A DNA stretch of 34,567 bases from Ruminococcus sp. (lineage in GTDB: Bacteria > Bacillota > Clostridia > Oscillospirales > Acutalibacteraceae). The notes under the pieces were generated by a model that saw only the letters and a list, made by a program, of their open reading frames with translations, was not told where the DNA came from and did not search any database. The DNA is taken from positions 1 to 34,567 of the forward strand of contig JAFNSO010000105.1 of NCBI GenBank assembly GCA_017384945.1, given 5' to 3'. This document shows, piece after piece, positions 32,384 through 34,567 of the stretch. The number at the start of each line of letters is the position of its first letter. Position 1 is the first letter of the stretch. The position numbers and the translations under genes are program-made.

Positions 32384-32412
32384 ATTTTATACTAAAAACG
32401 GCTAAAAATCAA
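32384..32412 (-). promoter_or_regulatory. Promoter of the cytidylyltransferase-LicD operon
   Basis: TTGATT (32407-32412), a 17-bp spacer and TAAAAT (32384-32389) on the minus strand leave a ~50-base leader. A weak GTTGTCG/CGGCAAC pairing just upstream may help end spoIIIAH transcripts, with no good T-run. Confidence 0.65.
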
Positions 32413-32512
32413 TTTTTTTACAACAATGTAATAAAGAGCAAAAAAGATTTACAAATAGAAACAAGTTGCCGAATTATTTACCAAAAATAAGACGACAACC
32501 TGCGTTTTCTTT

Positions 32513-33076
32513 TTAAACTGTGACGATTGTTATTTTATCAAAGCCGATGTTCGCAACCGACTGAACCGTTGATTTGACGAGGATTTGTCTCGACTTTTTC
32601 ATTTCACCCTCGGGAACGGTCACGGTACAGCCGTTCTCGTTTATGTAGCATAGACAACGTGAAAAGCTCTTCGCCCTCAAAGCTGACTCGATTGTATCCT
32701 GAAAGGTGAAGTTTTTGATTACTCCCGCGACCTGAGACTGCGCTTCGTTTTTGTCCGATTCGGAGACATTCTCGAGTTTAAGCGTCTGAGACGCTGTGTC
32801 GATTATTTTGTCCTGGATTTTATCGCGATTAGTCTTTGCCTCGGAAAAATAATCCTTCTGCTTCTGAGTAAGGTTTTTATCGGTTTCGGATTTCTTATCC
32901 TTTTCGGTTGATTTCGGCTTGGTCGTTTCGGTGGATACGGTAGCGTTTACAAACTTGGTCTCTCCGAGTGTCCTCGACACCGCCGTCGGAGTCGAAAAGC
33001 TCCAGTTAAGATACACCGCCGCTCCGAGAGCAAGAATCATTGTTACCGCGAGAATTTGCTTTTTGAATTTTTTCAT
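32513..33076 (-). CDS. spoIIIAH: Stage III sporulation protein AH
   Basis: 187 residues from the ATG with GAGGTAATT upstream; codons to 33112 overlap spoIIIAG and are rejected. One N-terminal span (ILAVTMILALGAAVYLNW, with the typical clostridial YLNW) is followed by a Thr/Lys-rich linker. The YscJ/FliF-like ring-building domain covers about residues 80-187, ending DKITIVTV. SpoIIIAH in the mother cell binds SpoIIQ or its equivalent in the forespore. It is last in the spoIIIA operon. Confidence 0.92.
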   Translation of the reverse strand: MKKFKKQILAVTMILALGAAVYLNWSFSTPTAVSRTLGETKFVNATVSTETTKPKSTEKDKKSETDKNLTQKQKDYFSEAKTNRDKIQDKIIDTASQTLKLENVSESDKNEAQSQVAGVIKNFTFQDTIESALRAKSFSRCLCYINENGCTVTVPEGEMKKSRQILVKSTVQSVANIGFDKITIVTV

Positions 33077-33081
33077 ATCAA

Positions 33082-33501
33082 TTACCTCTTTGTGTTTAAT
33101 TGTGTGACGCATACCTTCGCGCTCGAAAGGCTGAGCGCCTTTGTTACGGCTTCATACACCCGCTCCTTGACCTCGGGCTCGCCCGCTCCCTCGCAGGCTA
33201 CCACGACTCCTCTGACAACGGGTTCGATGTCCTTTGTCTTTGTTGAATTGTTTTCGAGATAAACACCCTCGGCGGAGTTTTCTATCGTGAGCAGGACGCT
33301 CACATCCCCCACCCCCTCGATTTGTGAAAGAATCGACGCGAGCGAGTTTTGAAGCTCTTGTCTGTACTGTTCAACGCCCTGTGAAGCGGCAGGCTCCGCC
33401 TTTGGAAACGACGAGAAGAATATAAGGGCGATTCCGAGAACTCCCACAATCAGAACGACGATTTTATATTTTCCGTTTATCAGGCTGTTAAAAATCTTCA
33501 T
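33082..33501 (-). CDS. spoIIIAG: Stage III sporulation protein AG
   Basis: 139 residues, shorter than in Bacillus (~229) but usual for Clostridia. A span at about residues 13-31 (KIVVLIVGVLGIALIFFSSF) is followed by LASILSQIEGVGDVSVLLTI, the start of the ring-forming domain. VVRGVVVACEGAGEPEVKER follows. SpoIIIAG forms a large ring in the mother cell-forespore channel. Its ATG overlaps the spoIIIAF stop (ATGA). Confidence 0.93.
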   Translation of the reverse strand: MKIFNSLINGKYKIVVLIVGVLGIALIFFSSFPKAEPAASQGVEQYRQELQNSLASILSQIEGVGDVSVLLTIENSAEGVYLENNSTKTKDIEPVVRGVVVACEGAGEPEVKERVYEAVTKALSLSSAKVCVTQLNTKR

Positions 33502-33965
33502 ACTGTAAATATCCTCGGCTTAATACCGAAATTTTCCTTTACCGTTTGTGACGCTTTCAGCTTATCAGCGTTTTTGTATAAATATATGCTTATTGATTTG
33601 ATATATATTCCTCCGTCCTCGTTTGTTTTAAGTTTTAGACCGCAGGTTTTGCAGTAGATTTTTTCATCAGCGAGGAGCTTTTTGAGCGTTTGGTTAAGGT
33701 TCTTTTCGGTCTGCTTTATGACTTGGTTATTGTAAATCTCGTCCGCGGAGGATGAAACGGCGCTTTTTTCGGGAATCGCCTTGATATCGAGCTCAAAACC
33801 GTTCAAAGCGGTTTTAATCGGAACAATAAGCGCGCAAACGATAAAAACTCCGAGTACGGAATTGAGAATCCTCTTTGTGCTGCCCTGCGGAACAAGAACG
33901 CCGACTACAGAGCACAAAGCGCAGCACACGCAGATAACAGCCGCTACAGAAGCTATATCCTTCAT
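33498..33965 (-). CDS. spoIIIAF: Stage III sporulation protein AF
   Basis: 155 residues from the ATG with GGGAGG upstream; the in-frame extension to 34082 lies inside spoIIIAE. Two spans cover about residues 1-50 (AAVICVCCALCSVVGVLVP, then ILNSVLGVFIVCALIVPI). A soluble C-terminal ring-like domain has LYKNADKLKASQTVKENFGI. It is part of the SpoIIIA-SpoIIQ channel basal platform. The start shares one base with the spoIIIAE stop. Confidence 0.9.
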   Translation of the reverse strand: MKDIASVAAVICVCCALCSVVGVLVPQGSTKRILNSVLGVFIVCALIVPIKTALNGFELDIKAIPEKSAVSSSADEIYNNQVIKQTEKNLNQTLKKLLADEKIYCKTCGLKLKTNEDGGIYIKSISIYLYKNADKLKASQTVKENFGIKPRIFTV

Positions 33966-34468
33966 TATGAACCTCCCAAAATAAACAGCGCCGCGGTTGA
34001 GATTACGAACACCGCGCAAACAGAGAGCGTGATAGCGAGTATAACAGAAAACACCGACGACACGCTTTCGAGAAGAAAGCAAGGCTCCTTAAGCCCCATA
34101 AGCTCCCCCGCCGACTTTGACAGCCACAAAACAAGAAGCCACCAAAGGCATTTTATTACCACAGGCATAAACACCGCGATAACGGCGAGCAGCGCGAACA
34201 CCCCGACCCCCGAGCGCAAAAGTCCGATGGAGCTCTGCACGGTTTTATAAGCCTCAGAAAGAGCCGACCCGACAACAGGCACAAGAGACGAGAGCGTGAA
34301 CTTGACCGCTCGTGTGCCGACGCTGTCGAGTCCGCCCGAAATAAGCTGCCGCAGTGTGAGCGCGCCCGTGAACAGAGTCATAATAAAGCCGAGCCCCCAC
34401 TTTATAAGCTTGGACAAGAATCTGACGAACCCGCCGAGGTTTACGCTCGGAGAAATCGCGCAGGCCCT
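33965..34468 (-). pseudogene. spoIIIAE: Stage III sporulation protein AE, C-terminal part only
   Basis: About 165 codons of the C-terminal multi-span region are readable. They include SVNLGGFVRFLSKLIKWGLG, FTGALTLRQLISGGLDSVG, and SLVPVVGSALSEAYKTVQSS, the conserved SpoIIIAE PVVG segment. Full proteins are about 400 residues, so over half is missing. The frame hits an in-frame TGA at 34469-34471 where sequence of different character begins. This is either a broken gene or, more likely, an assembly junction at the contig end, so the living gene may be intact. SpoIIIAE is the polytopic membrane component of the feeding-tube channel. Confidence 0.85.
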
Positions 34469-34567
34469 TCAATCTCGGGAACCTCAGAACCACCGGCAAT
34501 GCCCCAACCCCACCAACGGGTATAACGAGCGCCGGCTTCCTTCAGCTCCTCCTTATGGTCAAACGTC
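34441..34567 (-). other. Unrelated sequence at the window end, with an open frame of unknown origin
   Basis: On the minus strand a frame open from the edge to TAA at 34441-34443 begins TFDHKEELKEAGARYTRWWG. The K-E-x-L-K-x-x-G-A-R pattern recalls the short DUF5710-like domain of mobile-element and DNA-processing proteins, but this is tentative. The stretch from ~34470 on is G+C-richer than the flank. It does not continue SpoIIIAE, so it is either an inserted element's edge or a chimeric contig end. Confidence 0.35.

Noticed and set aside
34254..34499. 81-codon minus-strand frame crossing the right-edge junction
   Set aside because: It overlaps spoIIIAE in another frame and spans the suspected junction; its Arg-rich product looks like frame noise.

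Overview
The window looks like a chromosomal contig from a Gram-positive, endospore-forming member of the Clostridia, most likely a Ruminococcus-like Oscillospiraceae of the gut or rumen. This rests on a dockerin-tailed secreted protein (the hallmark of ruminococcal cellulosomes or amylosomes), a clostridial tlyA-dxs-ispA-xseB cluster, HPr kinase, a Na+-pumping decarboxylase membrane unit, and many sporulation genes (spoIIIAE-AH, sipL-spoIVA, spoVM, gerA-type genes, whiA). The genus is an inference from gene content; no rRNA or other phylogenetic marker is present.

Layout. About 1-7.2 kb is a minus-strand run, in transcription order hprK, murB, rapZ, whiA, xseB, ispA, dxs, tlyA (cut by the window edge), joining carbon control, cell wall, isoprenoid and RNA-modification genes. 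About 7.3-10.9 kb holds a two-gene germinant-receptor operon (A and B subunits, no C subunit) divergent from a DUF421 + DUF4363-like pair. About 10.9-14.7 kb has secD-secF and an aspartate aminotransferase. About 14.9-18.3 kb has a BY-kinase and its Wzz-type partner, then the beta and gamma subunits of a Na+-translocating decarboxylase. About 18.4-21.4 kb is sipL-spoIVA, the spore coat basement layer.

About 21.5-28.5 kb carries the dockerin protein, a previously hidden mini-operon of a 47-residue membrane peptide and a 29-residue SpoVM homologue, an rRNA pseudouridine synthase, a large beta-helix surface protein coupled to pgeF, and a Cys-rich small protein. About 28.6-32.3 kb is a glycopolymer-decoration cassette: an IspD/TarI-like cytidylyltransferase with an altered active site, an intact LicD and a degenerate LicD paralogue. 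About 32.5-34.5 kb is the end of the spoIIIA operon.

How they work together. SpoVM, SpoIVA and SipL are known partners that build the base of the spore coat on the forespore surface, and all three lie within 5 kb. SpoIIIAE-AH form the mother cell-forespore channel and GerA proteins sense germinants. The most interesting unannotated items are the SpoVM microgene, its co-transcribed membrane microprotein, and a perfect 11-bp inverted repeat straddling the promoter and ribosome-binding site of the decarboxylase operon.

Both window ends look unreliable: the conserved TlyA sequence diverges in the first ~17 bases, and SpoIIIAE is broken near 34,450-34,470 by sequence of different character.
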